A DNA stretch of 32,626 bases from contig CAYTFZ010000021.1 in the NCBI GenBank assembly GCA_964437215.1, positions 1 to 32,626 of the forward strand, written 5' to 3'. Positions within the stretch are counted from its first letter, which is position 1, and every line of letters starts with the position of its first letter. This document shows positions 9,647 to 18,077 of the stretch, piece by piece. The stretch is from JAAYAN01 sp964437215 (GTDB lineage: Bacteria > Bacteroidota > Ignavibacteria > Ignavibacteriales > Melioribacteraceae). The translations under genes and the position numbers were made by a program. The notes below the pieces were generated by a model. It was not told where the DNA came from. It made no database searches and saw only the letters and a program-made list of their open reading frames with translations.

Positions 9647-9656
9647 AAAATGGGTT

Positions 9657-10784
9657 TTAAGAACCTAGAATTTTGTCGTAATATTGTTCGTACTGCGGAA
9701 CAATAATATTCTTATTGAAAACATTTACGGCTGTATTTCGGCAGTTTTGCGAAAATGTTTGATATTTTTTTTCGTTTTTTAGCAGACTAACAACATATTT
9801 AGCCATACGTTCGATATCGCCGAATTCTGCAATAAAACCGGTTTCGTTATGAACAACAAGTTCAGGCAGACCGCCAACGCTGGAACTTATTACCGGTACT
9901 CCGCAGGACATAGCCTCGAGCGCTGAAAGACCGAAACTTTCCGATTGGGAAGGCATAAGGAAAATATCGGCTGCGCTTAACAACTCGGCAAGAGCGTCTT
10001 GTTTTCCTAAGAAAAAAACATCTTTCTGTAAATGTAATTCGCGGACAAGTCTCTCGCAATCCGAACGGTCAGGTCCGTCGCCTATTAAAACCAATTTTGC
10101 CGGTATCTCTTTTTTCACGCGCTCAAGTATTTTTATTGTATCCGATACTCTTTTTACTGGACGGAAATTAGATGTGTGCATTAAAATCTTTTCGTTTTCA
10201 GGGGCAACCATTTTCTTGAAATTTTCATTGGAAACTTTTTTATAAATATCAGTATCAATAAAATTATAAATAACTTCTATATCTTTCTCAATATGATAAT
10301 TTGTTAAAGTTTTTTCTTTTAAAAAACGCGAAACTGCTGTAACTCCGTCGCTTGCTTCGATACTGAACTTAACAAGCGGAAGAAATGAAGGCTCAAGCCC
10401 CACAAGGGTTATGTCGGTTCCGTGAAGAGTTGTAATTACTTTTATATCCAAATTGCTTTTACGCAAAATTTGCTGCGCTAAATATGCACTTGTTGCGTGC
10501 GGAATTGCATAGTGAACATGAATGAGGTCGAGTTTTTCAAATTCAATCACTTCAAGCATCTTACTTGTTAAAGCAAGTGTGTAAAGATTATGTTCGAACA
10601 ATGGATAATTGCTCATTTCAACTTCATGAAAAAAAATGTTTTTAACAAAGCGATTTAGGCGCTGAGGAATAGCGTAGCTGATAAAATGTACCTGATGACC
10701 TTTAGATGCAAGAGCTTTTCCCAGTTCCGTAGCCACAACTCCGCTTCCGCCGTAAGTGGGGTAACAAGTAATTCCTATTTTCAT
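9657..10784 (-). CDS. bshA: N-acetyl-alpha-D-glucosaminyl L-malate synthase BshA
   Basis: First step of bacillithiol synthesis: transfer of GlcNAc from UDP-GlcNAc to L-malate. It is a GT4-family, GT-B fold glycosyltransferase of 375 residues. The N-terminus (MKIGITCYPTYGGSGVVATE), the HVHYAIPHA motif, TTLHGTDITLVG, and the C-terminal ESFGLSALEAMSCGVPVI motif are characteristic of BshA rather than of a general GT4 enzyme. It is transcribed alone, against its neighbours. No bshB (deacetylase) or bshC (cysteine adding) is in the window. Placement between sugar-nucleotide genes may reflect only shared chemistry. Confidence 0.92.
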   Translation of the reverse strand: MKIGITCYPTYGGSGVVATELGKALASKGHQVHFISYAIPQRLNRFVKNIFFHEVEMSNYPLFEHNLYTLALTSKMLEVIEFEKLDLIHVHYAIPHATSAYLAQQILRKSNLDIKVITTLHGTDITLVGLEPSFLPLVKFSIEASDGVTAVSRFLKEKTLTNYHIEKDIEVIYNFIDTDIYKKVSNENFKKMVAPENEKILMHTSNFRPVKRVSDTIKILERVKKEIPAKLVLIGDGPDRSDCERLVRELHLQKDVFFLGKQDALAELLSAADIFLMPSQSESFGLSALEAMSCGVPVISSSVGGLPELVVHNETGFIAEFGDIERMAKYVVSLLKNEKKYQTFSQNCRNTAVNVFNKNIIVPQYEQYYDKILGS

Positions 10785-10857
10785 ATTTACCGCAATTTAT
10801 TATTATATTAGTCTAATAATACAAAAACTATTCAATATTTATCGAGAATAAAAAATT

Positions 10858-11775
10858 ATGAAAATACTTGTAATCGGACAATGCGTTCTCGACACAATAA
10901 TCGAGAACAATGCTGTAAAGATTCAACCCGGTGGAATTTATTATTCTGTTTCAGGATTTAATTCATTCCGAGCGGATACCGATCAAATTTTTCTGCTCAC
11001 AAAAATTGATGAACCGAATTACAAATATTTTATAGAACAATTTTCTCAAATTACACTTGTCAACAACTTTTGCGAAGAAAAAATTCCTTATGTAAAATTA
11101 ATAATTCATAAAGAGTTAGAAAGGGAAGAGCATTACGAAAACTTCAATTCCAGTCTCGATATTTCAAATATTTTTAACCAAGTAGAATATGATGGTATTT
11201 TTATTAATATGATAACCGGAAGTGATATTCTTCTTGAAGATTTACAGAAAATCAGACAAAGTTATAAAGGAATGATTTTTTGCGATATTCACACACTTGC
11301 GCGAGGAGTGAACAGTAAGGGTGAAAGAATTTTCAGGCAGATACCTGATGCTTCAAGTTGGCTTTCTAATATGGATATTGTTCAGGTGAATGAAAACGAA
11401 ATAAAAACAATTTGCAATGCTGTAAATGAGGAAGCAACAGCAGAATTTGTATTGCAAAACGGAGTTAAAATATTTCTTGTAACTAAAGGAAGGAATGGCG
11501 TAACCTGTTATTTTAATCTTTCGGGGAAAAAAGGGAAAGTATCGCTGGAGGCATTAAAAGTAGAATCAAATAATTCGGTTGGTTGCGGAGATATTTTTGG
11601 GGCAGTATTTTTTTATTCATATATTTACAAAATGGATTTGCAGAAATCGTTGCAAAAAGCAGTTTTCGCAGCTTCCGAAACAGCTAAAATTAAAAACTTA
11701 AAAGAATTAACCAGATTAAAAGATGTTATCTACAGGAAATATTTTAAAGAACAGGATATTGATAATAGGCTCTAA
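10858..11775 (+). CDS. PfkB-family carbohydrate kinase, substrate unknown
   Basis: A 305-residue member of the ribokinase/PfkB family. It has an N-terminal GQCVLDTI and PGG substrate-side segment (residues 7-27), VNENEIKTI in the middle (the family VNxxE-like motif), LVTKGRNGV, and the C-terminal anion-hole and catalytic-base motif SVGCGDIFGA (Asp near 243). These residues indicate an active sugar or nucleoside kinase. The substrate cannot be told from the sequence. It is the first gene of a run with rfbD and a HAD phosphatase; the rfbD ATG lies 53 bp inside its 3' end. The surroundings suggest a role in sugar activation for surface glycans. Confidence 0.85.
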   Translation: MKILVIGQCVLDTIIENNAVKIQPGGIYYSVSGFNSFRADTDQIFLLTKIDEPNYKYFIEQFSQITLVNNFCEEKIPYVKLIIHKELEREEHYENFNSSLDISNIFNQVEYDGIFINMITGSDILLEDLQKIRQSYKGMIFCDIHTLARGVNSKGERIFRQIPDASSWLSNMDIVQVNENEIKTICNAVNEEATAEFVLQNGVKIFLVTKGRNGVTCYFNLSGKKGKVSLEALKVESNNSVGCGDIFGAVFFYSYIYKMDLQKSLQKAVFAASETAKIKNLKELTRLKDVIYRKYFKEQDIDNRL

Positions 11776-12640
11776 CGGAATGCTGGGGCAGCGTTTGTTA
11801 GAATATTATCAGAAAGATAATTTTACCGAAATATTTTGCGCATCGGTTGAACCGGAATCATTTATAAAAGATGTTGATTACAAGCAGACTGATATAACGA
11901 ATAAAAACGATATCAAAGCTTTAATGAGGGCTTTTTATCCTGATGTAGTAATAAATGCCGCTGCATATACCAATGTAGATAAGTGTGAAACGGAAAAAGA
12001 AACTGCTTGGAAAATAAATGCTTTGGCCGTTGAGAACATTGCAAAGTATTCTTTTGCTTACAATGCTCATCTCATACATATTTCTACAGATTATGTTTTT
12101 GACGGACTAAACGGACCGTATACCGAAGAGGATAAAGTTAATCCCGTAAGCTATTACGGAAGAACAAAACTTGCCGGCGAAAATGCTATTAACTCGAGCA
12201 ATGTTAAATATACCATAATTCGTACAAATGTTTTATACGGACCGGCTAAACACGGTCGGATGGATTTTGTTAAGTGGGTGGTAAATTCTTTAAGAGAGGG
12301 AAAAAATATTAATATTGTTACTGACCAGGTTAACAATCCTACTTATATAGATGATCTTGTTAATGGGATAGACAGTGCAGCCAGACTTTCGAAGGAAGGT
12401 TTATTTAACATTGGCGGTGCCGAGTTTTTATCGAGGCTGGATTTCACTTACAGGATAGCTGATTTTTTTAATCTCGATAAAAACTTAATAAAACCTATTG
12501 AAACAAAAGAGCTTAACCAGCCGGCAAAGCGACCATTAAAATCGGGACTTATAAATTCGAAATCCGAACGTGAGTTATTCTATAAACCTCTGTGTGTTGA
12601 AGAGACTTTCGCATTAATGAAAAATGAGTTAAACCTTTAA
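11723..12640 (+). CDS. rfbD: dTDP-4-dehydrorhamnose reductase
   Basis: Last step of dTDP-L-rhamnose synthesis, NAD(P)H reduction of the 4-keto group. The 305-residue Rossmann protein has GSNGMLGQ, DVVINAAAYTNVDKCE, STDYVFDG and the YGRTKLAGE segment with the catalytic YxxxK, then NPTYIDDL. The ATG at 11723 overlaps the kinase gene by 53 bp but keeps the first Rossmann strand (RILIIG). A TTG at 11759 would give a 17-bp overlap but would remove most of that strand, so the ATG is preferred. Together with rfbC it completes the later half of the rhamnose pathway. Confidence 0.92.
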   Translation: MLSTGNILKNRILIIGSNGMLGQRLLEYYQKDNFTEIFCASVEPESFIKDVDYKQTDITNKNDIKALMRAFYPDVVINAAAYTNVDKCETEKETAWKINALAVENIAKYSFAYNAHLIHISTDYVFDGLNGPYTEEDKVNPVSYYGRTKLAGENAINSSNVKYTIIRTNVLYGPAKHGRMDFVKWVVNSLREGKNINIVTDQVNNPTYIDDLVNGIDSAARLSKEGLFNIGGAEFLSRLDFTYRIADFFNLDKNLIKPIETKELNQPAKRPLKSGLINSKSERELFYKPLCVEETFALMKNELNL

Positions 12641-12652
12641 TTGGGAATATTA

Positions 12653-13423
12653 ATGCTTTTGGATTATGAGGGCTATATATTTGATCTTGACGGGACAATT
12701 TATGTCGATGATACTGTTATTCCTGATGCAGCTCGCACAATTAACGGACTTATTTCTTCAGGAAAAAAAGTAATTTTTATCTCAAACAAAACTACCGGGA
12801 CATCTAAAGATTATTATAACTTTTTAAGGAAAAACGGATTTAATATTGATGCAGAGGATATAATAACATCTGCTGATGTTATATGTGAGTATTTATCTGT
12901 CAATTATAAGAAAGAAAAGTTCTTTGCAATTGGAGAAAAAAAAATTATCAGTCAGATTACTGAAGCCGGGCTTGTATATTCCGAAAATCCTCAGGAAATT
13001 AAAATAGTAATTGTTACTTTAGACCGCAAACTTAATTATAGCAAGTTGGAGATTGCTGCAAAAGCTCTGGAAAAAGGAGCCAAATTTTATGCAGCAAATA
13101 TCGATGATACTTGTCCGGTTGAAGATGGTGAAATTTTGGATGCAGGCTCGACAATATCGGCGCTGGAAAAAAGAACACACAAAAAATTATTAAAGCATTT
13201 TGGAAAACCTTCCGAAAATATGCTTGAGTTTGTTAAAAACAAAATAACAATTCCGCTGAATAGATGCTTAATAATAGGGGACAGGCTTGAAACGGATATT
13301 ACAATGGGTAATGTTTTCGGTATTGATACTGCTCTTGTAAATACGGGTGTTAAGAATGTTTTCAACTCAAAAAGTAAAATCAAACCAACCTACAGAATTA
13401 ATTCTGTGGCAGACCTTTATTAG
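12653..13423 (+). CDS. HAD-superfamily subclass IIA phosphatase, NagD-like
   Basis: A 256-residue HAD hydrolase of the NagD/Pho13 type. Motif I is FDLDGTIYVDD (nucleophile and acid/base Asp), motif II is the ISNKT segment, and the conserved acidic GDRLETDI segment near the C-terminus is motif IV. The cap lies between motifs II and III, as in subclass IIA. Family members dephosphorylate sugar phosphates, nucleotides or p-nitrophenyl phosphate; the substrate here is unknown. The ATG at 12653 is chosen because it puts the first strand at the normal distance. A TTG at 12641, directly after the rfbD stop, is the alternative. It ends the kinase-rfbD run. Confidence 0.87.
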   Translation: MLLDYEGYIFDLDGTIYVDDTVIPDAARTINGLISSGKKVIFISNKTTGTSKDYYNFLRKNGFNIDAEDIITSADVICEYLSVNYKKEKFFAIGEKKIISQITEAGLVYSENPQEIKIVIVTLDRKLNYSKLEIAAKALEKGAKFYAANIDDTCPVEDGEILDAGSTISALEKRTHKKLLKHFGKPSENMLEFVKNKITIPLNRCLIIGDRLETDITMGNVFGIDTALVNTGVKNVFNSKSKIKPTYRINSVADLY

Positions 13424-13535
13424 GATAATTTATCCAAATAAAAACATTCATATCAAAATAAAATAAATATCATTAATTAAATTTAAAAATATTTATCGGC
13501 TGTATTGTGTTTTTATAGGTAAAGTGTTAAATTGC

Positions 13536-13575
13536 AAGTGAATTGGGGAATTAAATCGGGAAAAATAATTCACTT
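13536..13575. repeat. Imperfect-loop inverted repeat upstream of the small TPR gene
   Basis: AAGTGAATT at 13536-13544 and AATTCACTT at 13567-13575 are perfect reverse complements separated by 22 nt. It lies 42 bp before the start codon of the following gene. It could be an operator, a leader hairpin or chance in AT-rich sequence. A TATACT at 13583-13588 could be a -10 box, but no matching -35 is visible. Confidence 0.35.
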
Positions 13576-13617
13576 CCTCATTTATACTAAGAACTATAAA
13601 ACATACAGAGGGTGTTT

Positions 13618-14082
13618 ATGAAAAACGATATTTCTTTCATACCGGAAGAGCTTTTACCGGAAATGCTGAAAAAAGCAGCAGGAGAGAAAATAGAGTATCC
13701 TTATTTAACTGGTAACAGCCAGCAGATTGAGGAAATTAAATCGGGCAATTTCGAAAAATCAGATTCCGAGTTTTTAAAAATCAGAAACAAATACAAGCAA
13801 AATTTTTGGAGTTTGGAAGAGCAGTTAATCGAATTTGCCAAAGGTAATTTTGATAAAAAGGAATATGATTTAGCTGAAAGATGTTTTAGATATTTGATAA
13901 ACATCGGCTCAAAATCTGCAATGGTTAAAGAATATCTGATGCGTATCTATCTGAAAGAACAAGACAGTAAAGGATTGAACTGGATAAAGATGAAAATTAA
14001 CAATCAATTGGGCGAAGCTGAGGATTATCACAATCAGCATAAAAAACTAAAAAAAATAAAAGAAAAATACCAGATAAAATAA
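13618..14082 (+). CDS. Small TPR-like protein, function unknown
   Basis: A 154-residue, charged, mostly helical cytoplasmic protein without signal peptide. The middle (about residues 75-125) has a helix pair resembling a degenerate TPR (FDKKEYDLAERCFRYLINIG, then YLMRIYLKE). The C-terminus is Lys-rich and probably coiled. The ATG at 13618 follows GAGG at 13609-13612; an in-frame GTG at 13612 is the other possible start. It stands alone, with 194 bp before it and a strong terminator after it. No family was recognised. Protein-protein interaction is likely from the helix pair, but nothing more can be said. Confidence 0.7.
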   Translation: MKNDISFIPEELLPEMLKKAAGEKIEYPYLTGNSQQIEEIKSGNFEKSDSEFLKIRNKYKQNFWSLEEQLIEFAKGNFDKKEYDLAERCFRYLINIGSKSAMVKEYLMRIYLKEQDSKGLNWIKMKINNQLGEAEDYHNQHKKLKKIKEKYQIK

Positions 14083-14102
14083 ACCCCCGAAAACGGGGGT
14101 TT
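14081..14102. terminator. Bidirectional rho-independent terminator
   Basis: AAACCCCCG and CGGGGGTTT form a perfect 9-bp GC-rich stem with an AAAA loop. It is followed by TGTTTT on the plus strand and by a T-rich stretch on the minus strand. It lies between the convergent small TPR gene and ompA-type gene and should serve both. Confidence 0.93.
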
Positions 14103-14112
14103 GTTTTATTAA

Positions 14113-15678
14113 CTATTTCCTTAAAGGATAAAACTCAATTCTTCTATTCTTAGCTCTTCCTTCAGCAGTGGAATTATCGGCAATAGGTGATGCTGGTCCG
14201 TAACCTTTAGCTGTAATTCTTAAAGAGCTTATGCCTCTGTAAATAAGCCACTGTCTTACTGCATCCGCACGCTTTTGAGAAAGTGTATTATTTGTCCTGA
14301 TGCTTCCGGTATTATCTGTATATCCGCGGATTTCAACTTTCAAATCAGGATAAGCATTCATTGTATTTAGCGCTTTCAGTAGAATTACTTCCGAAGAAGG
14401 AGTAATTACAGCTTTACCTGTTTCGAAATTTACTCCGTCAAGAACAAGAGGCTTATCTTCTTTTATATCCAATATTTCATCATCCTTAGCATTTAATGGA
14501 TCGGTACCGCGATGAACTTCAATAAAGTCATTTACGCTTCCGTTGTCAGTATCAATCAATAAAGGATTCGTTTTATATTTATTTACTTCATCTGCATCAT
14601 TTAAGCCGTCGCCGTCGGAATCTATTTTTAATGGATTTGTACCATATTGTATCTCTTCTTTATCCGATAATCCATCGCCATCGGTATCTGCTTTAAGAGG
14701 ATTGGTTTTATGGGAATGAACCTCTTCATAATCAGTCAACCCATCACTGTCACTGTCGGTTTTTAACGGATTAGTTTTGTATTTATTAACTTCCTCGCCA
14801 TCCTTTAAACCATCACCTTCGGTATCGGTTTTATTAGGATCAGTTTTAATAGAATTAACTTCAGCATAATCACTTAATCCATCGTCGTCGCTATCGGCTT
14901 TATGAGGATTTGTTTTAAATTTAACAACTTCATCGCCGTCACTCAATCCGTCGCCATCGGTATCAGGATTCTCAGGATCTGTACCTATAGCCTTTTCATC
15001 TTTTTTAGAAAGTCCGTCTTTATCAGAATCGGATGAACCCGAACTTACATAAGTGATACCGGCAGAAATATCAAAAAACCCATCAAAAGAAGCAATGTCT
15101 TTCAGCTCAGTATAGTATCCCAAGTTGTTATATAAATTTAAATTATCTGTAAAGGATTGATTATAGCCTGCAGAAATATCGAAAAGAAAATTGTCGGATA
15201 AAACTATTTCTACTCCGAGTCCGAAAGGGACATATACTGCAAGACCGTTATCTTTTGTTTTTTTTATCGATTTTACACGCGGTTTTTGAGTGTTATCAAA
15301 GTTTATCAAACCAATTCCAGCATAAGCATATGGATTCCAGCCGCCGTCTTTAAGAGGAGCAAGTAAAAGTTTGAAATCAACAGGGATTATTCTTGTTTCC
15401 CATTCTTTTTTCGAAAAATCTTTTCCTTTAAGAAGACCAATCCCAATTCCTGCTTCACCTTCAAGATATTCAGTAATTTCTAATCTGCCGAATGCTTTTG
15501 CCAGAGGAGAGATTATCATACCGTCTTTCAGTTTGAATTCGGTGCTGTGGAACATATTGCCAGCTTTTAATCCAAGCTTATAGTCGTAATCTTTAGTTTG
15601 AGCAATTGTACTGTTAACAGTCATATTAAGGATTAAGAAAAGTGATAATATAAAATAACAATGTTTCATTTTTTTCAT
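14113..15678 (-). CDS. OmpA-family outer-membrane protein with thrombospondin type-3 repeats
   Basis: A 521-residue envelope protein. A signal peptide (about 1-26) is followed by an outer-membrane beta-barrel domain (about 30-210). Eight Ca2+-binding TSP3-type units come next (about 215-396), each with a D-x-D-x-D-G core such as DTDGDGLSD and a conserved KTNPLK-like end. The C-terminal OmpA domain (about 405-521) carries the peptidoglycan-binding Asp in GYTDNTGS and Arg in AEGRAKNRR. It anchors the outer membrane to peptidoglycan through a rigid, calcium-stiffened linker. GAGGA precedes the ATG; a second ATG lies three codons later. It follows the DUF3078-like gene by 20 bp, probably in one operon. 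The last TSP3 unit (DTDNGSVND) is degenerate. Confidence 0.94.
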   Translation of the reverse strand: MKKMKHCYFILSLFLILNMTVNSTIAQTKDYDYKLGLKAGNMFHSTEFKLKDGMIISPLAKAFGRLEITEYLEGEAGIGIGLLKGKDFSKKEWETRIIPVDFKLLLAPLKDGGWNPYAYAGIGLINFDNTQKPRVKSIKKTKDNGLAVYVPFGLGVEIVLSDNFLFDISAGYNQSFTDNLNLYNNLGYYTELKDIASFDGFFDISAGITYVSSGSSDSDKDGLSKKDEKAIGTDPENPDTDGDGLSDGDEVVKFKTNPHKADSDDDGLSDYAEVNSIKTDPNKTDTEGDGLKDGEEVNKYKTNPLKTDSDSDGLTDYEEVHSHKTNPLKADTDGDGLSDKEEIQYGTNPLKIDSDGDGLNDADEVNKYKTNPLLIDTDNGSVNDFIEVHRGTDPLNAKDDEILDIKEDKPLVLDGVNFETGKAVITPSSEVILLKALNTMNAYPDLKVEIRGYTDNTGSIRTNNTLSQKRADAVRQWLIYRGISSLRITAKGYGPASPIADNSTAEGRAKNRRIEFYPLRK

Positions 15679-15698
15679 TCCGTCCTCACTGATTTATA

Positions 15699-16532
15699 TT
15701 AGAATAATGTATATGTAATTCCAAGCTGAAGTGCTTCTTTTAACTGAGTTTTGGGAGATTGGCTTTTTTCATAAATAATTAAAACATTAAAATTTACATT
15801 TATGTAAGAATTTACCTTTGCGGTTAAAATGTTATCCCATCTTACATCCCATACATCAAGTGCATCGAAGCGGGTAAATAATCTTAATTGAGTATCAAAA
15901 AGTAAATTGTCATCAAGAGTAACTTGTCCTTCTGTAACCGATTCCATACCGGTTTCAAATTTAAAATTTTCTATTTCGGGAGTTGTTTCGGGGTCGTCGG
16001 AATAGTTCCTGAATTTATTAGTGAATGTTTCCTGAAGCGCAACACCAAGTCTTGTTTTAAAGCCTTTTAATTTATCATAAGTAAAACCTAAACTTTGGGT
16101 AATATATCCTGGATCGAAAAACGCTGCAATTTTAGTGGACTGATTATTTTCGTAGGAATATCCGTTAGCAATAACTGTACGTATGCTGTTGCCGACGTAA
16201 GGATTTACAAACCATCCGAAGTCTCTTGATAGTACAGACTCCTGAAAAATTTCATTATCAGTGGTTTTAAAATTTTCGCTCCCGAGTTTAGTTTTGCCAA
16301 ACGCAATTTTTAAAGTATTATCCAATTTCCAAGGATTTGATATGTAAGAGAAACTAAAATTACCTGTAATATTAAACGCAAGAGAATTCTGTCCTCCTTG
16401 AGACCAATTACTTAAAGCTATCTGACTAAGGTTAATTCCAGCAACTCCGGAAGATTTCCAGCCCTCGGTTACAGGCTCGTCTTGAGCAAAAATAAAAGAT
16501 AAAAAAATAAAAAGGAGTAAAAATTTTTTCAT
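15699..16532 (-). CDS. DUF3078-like outer-membrane beta-barrel protein
   Basis: A 277-residue exported protein. A signal peptide ends near residue 16 (FIFAQ), and the mature start GWKSSGVAGINLSQIALSNW with the following GGQNS is the typical opening of DUF3078 proteins of Bacteroidota. The rest alternates polar and hydrophobic residues, as in transmembrane beta-strands, and ends in an aromatic residue (TYTLF), the usual signal for outer-membrane insertion. AGAGGG lies 4 nt before the ATG. It is the first gene of a probable two-gene unit with the OmpA/TSP3 protein. The function of the family is not established. Confidence 0.83.
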   Translation of the reverse strand: MKKFLLLFIFLSFIFAQDEPVTEGWKSSGVAGINLSQIALSNWSQGGQNSLAFNITGNFSFSYISNPWKLDNTLKIAFGKTKLGSENFKTTDNEIFQESVLSRDFGWFVNPYVGNSIRTVIANGYSYENNQSTKIAAFFDPGYITQSLGFTYDKLKGFKTRLGVALQETFTNKFRNYSDDPETTPEIENFKFETGMESVTEGQVTLDDNLLFDTQLRLFTRFDALDVWDVRWDNILTAKVNSYINVNFNVLIIYEKSQSPKTQLKEALQLGITYTLF

Positions 16533-16653
16533 AAAACCCTCTCAAGTAATTAATGAAATAATTTAATGTAAAGTCGCAGTTTCTTTCGATAATAGAACAA
16601 TAATTTAACTACAGTATATCGTTTAGATTTATCTGGCTAAAGATAAGTTATCA

Positions 16654-16708
16654 GATGGATTTAAGCAAATCCAATAATTGAATAATAAAGACTTAGATTG
16701 GATTTTTT
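16654..16708. repeat. 55-bp direct repeat, left copy next to assembly gap
   Basis: Identical to 16809-16863 and ending exactly at the first N. Most likely it is the terminal overlap of two contigs rather than a real duplication. The unit contains two nested hairpins: GGATTT-AAGC-AAATCC, and a 9-bp inverted repeat AAATCCAAT (16667-16675) with ATTGGATTT (16697-16705) followed by a T-run on the plus strand. Confidence 0.95.
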
Positions 16709-16808
16709 NNNNNNNNNNNNNNNNNNNNNNNNNNNNNNNNNNNNNNNNNNNNNNNNNNNNNNNNNNNNNNNNNNNNNNNNNNNNNNNNNNNNNNNNNNNN
16801 NNNNNNNN
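16709..16808. other. Assembly gap of 100 Ns
   Basis: Exactly 100 unknown bases, the customary placeholder for a scaffold gap of unknown size. Both sides carry the same 55-bp sequence, so the true distance is probably negative (the contigs overlap) and the gap may hold nothing. Confidence 0.97.
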
Positions 16809-16863
16809 GATGGATTTAAGCAAATCCAATAATTGAATAATAAAGACTTAGATTGGATTTTTT
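16809..16863. repeat. 55-bp direct repeat, right copy next to assembly gap
   Basis: Identical to 16654-16708 and starting exactly after the last N. It contains the stop codon and the last four codons of the M23 peptidase gene, so this copy is the functional context of that gene end. Confidence 0.95.
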
Positions 16864-17777
16864 TGGAGTTCGGAATTTTTGAAAATATTAATATCATCAA
16901 AAATAAAATTTTGAGGATTCAAAGCAATTCCCTTATGTCTTACTTCATAATGTAAATGAGGACCGGTAGTAAATTCACCTGAGTTACCTGATTTTGCAAT
17001 TAAAAATCCGCGTGTAATATTTTGCCCGGCTTTTACACGAATTTCCGAAAGATGTCCTAATATAGTTTTATATCCAAAACCATGATCAATTTCAATGGTT
17101 TGTCCCAAACCTGGTTTCCTTCCGGCAAATGTAATTTTTCCGCTGCCTGGTGAATAGACAGGTGTGCCGACTTTTGCAATAAAATCGAGTCCGTTGTGCA
17201 TTTTAGGAATTTTAAGAATCGGGTGAAGCCGCATACCGAAATCATCGCTGTAAGCAGCCTCTATGGGCTTAATAGCAGGCAAAGCATCAAACAATTTTTG
17301 ATTCTGTTCAAGTTTCTTTTTAATTACAGCGTAATTTTCCTGCTCAAAATTCAGTTTGGCAGTAATATTTTCAACATCTTCTTTAATCATCGAAACAAAA
17401 AACGAAAACTCGTTTGCATTAGAAGGCTGCATAAATTCAAAAATACTGCCTCCTATACCGATATTTCTGTCCTCTAAAGTGATTGGATCGAGATTTACAG
17501 CAAGTCTTAATTCGTTATTTTTAACTGCAAGTTTTTTTAATTCATTCGAAAATGTGGCGTATCTTTCACGCAAAAGTATAAGTTCCTTTTTAAGTGTGTT
17601 ATTGCGCGATTTTAAAATATAAACTTGAGATTCCGGGTTGAAAACATAATAAATGCCAAACAAAGTTCCCGAAAAAATAAGAGTGAAAATTATAAACAAA
17701 GAAATAACTATTGGCAGAATATTTTTTGCTTCAACAAATTTTAATTTGGTCGGTGAAAAATAATATAAACTTTTCAT
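16848..17777 (-). CDS. Membrane-anchored M23-family metallopeptidase
   Basis: A zinc endopeptidase of the LytM/M23 type that would cut peptidoglycan peptides or act as a division/elongation factor in the periplasm. Of 309 residues, about 20-42 form one transmembrane helix. A coiled-coil segment with heptad Leu/Lys follows, then the M23 domain with the zinc ligands in HNGLDF (HxxxD) and HLHYEV (HxH), both intact, so catalysis is likely. The ATG at 17777 gives the usual short cytoplasmic tail; an upstream in-frame ATG at 17846 would add 23 unusual residues. The stop codon lies inside the 55-bp sequence beside the assembly gap, but the coding region is complete. It is transcribed divergently from the gene at 18078. 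Confidence 0.9.
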   Translation of the reverse strand: MKSLYYFSPTKLKFVEAKNILPIVISLFIIFTLIFSGTLFGIYYVFNPESQVYILKSRNNTLKKELILLRERYATFSNELKKLAVKNNELRLAVNLDPITLEDRNIGIGGSIFEFMQPSNANEFSFFVSMIKEDVENITAKLNFEQENYAVIKKKLEQNQKLFDALPAIKPIEAAYSDDFGMRLHPILKIPKMHNGLDFIAKVGTPVYSPGSGKITFAGRKPGLGQTIEIDHGFGYKTILGHLSEIRVKAGQNITRGFLIAKSGNSGEFTTGPHLHYEVRHKGIALNPQNFIFDDINIFKNSELQKNPI

Positions 17778-18077
17778 TGCTTTTCGTAAATTTAAATTAT
17801 AATTTTTCCAGAAGTTACAGCAGAAATTTATTTTATTGGATAACAAACAAAATTTGTGCTAAAAATATAATCAACTTTTAAGAATTAAAATAATGTAAAA
17901 AATAATTGAAGAAAAAAGCACCTTTAAGCGGTAATAATTGTTTCAGGAGATGAATTTGTTGTGTCGAATTAAATATTTAAAGTTATTGTCTGACAAAAAA
18001 ATGTTGTAAGTATTTTGAGTATGTCAACTAAAGTTTGCATAGGTTTGTTAAAAGAATAAAAATAGTCGGAAGAAAAA

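Noticed and set aside
14480..15040. Repetitive Asp-rich DNA as a possible repeat array
   Set aside because: The periodicity is in frame and explained by the TSP3 protein repeats of the OmpA-type gene; no CRISPR-like spacing exists here or elsewhere in the window.
16629..16900. Minus-strand reading frames that run through the Ns
   Set aside because: They consist of the 55-bp flank and unknown residues, and exist only because the same sequence is present on both sides of the gap.
17986..17996. Short palindrome TTGTC-T-GACAA in the divergent region of the M23 peptidase
   Set aside because: Only 5-bp arms in AT-rich DNA and no second copy seen, so not strong enough to call an operator.
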